From the NCBI GenBank assembly GCA_019308985.1, contig JAFDHB010000175.1:1-6986 (forward strand): 6,986 nucleotides of DNA, read 5' to 3'. Origin of the DNA: Deltaproteobacteria bacterium. GTDB lineage: Bacteria > Desulfobacterota > DSM-4660 > Desulfatiglandales > HGW-15. Made by a program: the position numbers and the translations under genes. Under the pieces are notes generated by a model. The model was not told where the DNA came from and searched no databases. It saw only the letters and a list, made by a program, of their open reading frames with translations. Below are positions 6,510 through 6,986 of this stretch, one piece after another (positions within the stretch are counted from its first letter, which is position 1; each line of letters starts with the position of its first letter).

Positions 6510-6835
6510 GGGCAGGAGGCGGTGCCCGAGGATTGATCACAGGCCGGAGCTATGCCTCCAGGGCGTGAAAAAGAATAGCGATTCAACAGGAATGTTCGGT
6601 AATAGCATCTGCATTTCACCGGAGAATAAATCCCTTGACAGCATAATAACTAGCCTTTACATATAGAATCAATATCTGTTTCCAGCCGGTCAATACTCGG
6701 GCCTTTTGGTGTTTTTCGGCCCAGCGGCCAACACCAAGGCCTTGATCAAGAGAGATATACTTTTCCTTTTTATAGGGACCGTTCACACTTTTCCGTTAAC
6801 TCGAACTTAGTGCTTAGTTCATCACCCAAACACAT
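6510..6835. other. Intergenic region without a recognisable gene
   Basis: About 325 bp between the operon promoter and the MITE-like element. No frame here looks coding on either strand. It contains the hairpin at 6700-6741, the palindrome at 6741-6750 and an interrupted inverted repeat at 6803-6820 (GAACTTAG / CTTAGTTC, one mismatch), which could be an operator. I see no tRNA or known RNA. Confidence 0.5.
6700..6750. repeat. Nested hairpin plus adjoining 10-bp palindrome
   Basis: Outer arms are GGCC (6700-6703) then TTGGTGTT (6706-6713) on the left, and AACACCAA (6730-6737) then GGCC (6738-6741) on the right, with a two-base bulge. Inside is a second stem, GGCC-cagc-GGCC (6718-6729), directly abutting the right arm. 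The perfect palindrome CTTGATCAAG (6741-6750) follows. No T-run follows the hairpin on either strand, so an intrinsic terminator is unlikely. A REP-like element or RNA structure fits better. Confidence 0.5.
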
Positions 6836-6840
6836 GATGG

Positions 6841-6986
6841 CTTCGTAAAAAGTCCAATTTCTGCGTTGCGCATCATCTCGTTGTGATTGCGGCGTACGCT
6901 AAGTACGCCTCATCACACGAGATTCGCGCGCCTTGAACTTGAAGCTTTTTACTTTGCCATCTCAATTTCGACTTTTTACGAGTTCG
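6841..6986. mobile_element. MITE-like element with terminal inverted repeats and central stem-loop
   Basis: The ends carry TCGTAAAAAGTC (6843-6854) and its exact reverse complement GACTTTTTACGA (6970-6981), with weaker pairing continuing inward (CAATTTCTG versus CTCAATTTC). The centre is a long imperfect hairpin. ATCTCGTTGTGAT (6875-6887) pairs with ATCACACGAGAT (6912-6923), and GGCGTAC (6891-6897) pairs with GTACGCC (6903-6909) around the loop GCTAA. There is no coding capacity, so movement would need a transposase in trans. From memory, repeats with these ends and a GGCGTAC...GTACGCC core are dispersed in deltaproteobacterial genomes. The right boundary may lie just past the window. Confidence 0.7.

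Noticed and set aside
6635..6663. Plus-strand promoter TTGACA-17-TACATA
   Set aside because: The -35 is perfect but the -10 matches at only three positions, and no gene lies downstream in the window.
6478..6666. 62-aa plus-strand frame upstream of the cytochrome
   Set aside because: It overlaps the operon promoter antisense, has no ribosome binding site I can support and no recognisable protein features.

Overview
The window looks like a piece of an anaerobic Desulfobacterota (deltaproteobacterial) chromosome. This rests on a very large multiheme c-type cytochrome, an MFS carrier of the carboxylate/oxalate-formate-like type, and a terminal-inverted-repeat element with the 'TCGTAAAAAGTC ... 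GACTTTTTACGA' ends that I recall from that group. The phylum is an inference from these features; there is no rRNA or other marker gene here.

Left part (1-2262, + strand, more AT-rich by eye). It opens with a nested hairpin (15-55), followed by the relic of a SLOG/DprA-like nucleotide-binding Rossmann protein (about 101-553), broken by an in-frame TGA where the family normally has glycine. Next is an intact 385-aa nuclease (623-1780): an N-terminal four-Cys zinc ribbon, a Cas4/AddB-type PD-(D/E)XK core with a four-Cys Fe-S signature, and a C-terminal topoisomerase-type zinc finger. An unrecognised 139-aa protein (1843-2262) follows 62 bp later on the same strand. These two form the best candidate here for an undescribed accessory or defence-like unit.

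Middle (2263-2727). This gene-poor stretch is a graveyard. It holds the first ~30 residues of an RRM RNA-binding protein (2365-2484) and an internally deleted, frameshifted REP-associated tyrosine transposase (RAYT) remnant (2529-2719). It marks the border between the accessory block and the metabolic operon.

Right part (2728-6377, - strand). A two-gene operon encodes an exported or membrane-anchored ~808-aa cytochrome with 11 CXXCH sites plus one unusual CX5CH site, then a 407-aa MFS transporter whose GTG start overlaps the cytochrome stop by one base (TAGTG). A strong sigma70-type promoter (TTGACA-17-TAGACT) lies about 100 bp upstream of the cytochrome start. The cytochrome Shine-Dalgarno sits inside a perfect 16-bp palindrome. 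The tight coupling suggests that the carrier moves a substrate or product tied to the cytochrome's redox reaction, but neither substrate can be read from the sequence.

Right end (6510-6986). No gene is visible. There is a nested hairpin with an adjoining palindrome (6700-6750), a smaller inverted repeat (6803-6820), and an apparently almost complete MITE-like element (about 6841-6986) running to the edge of the window.
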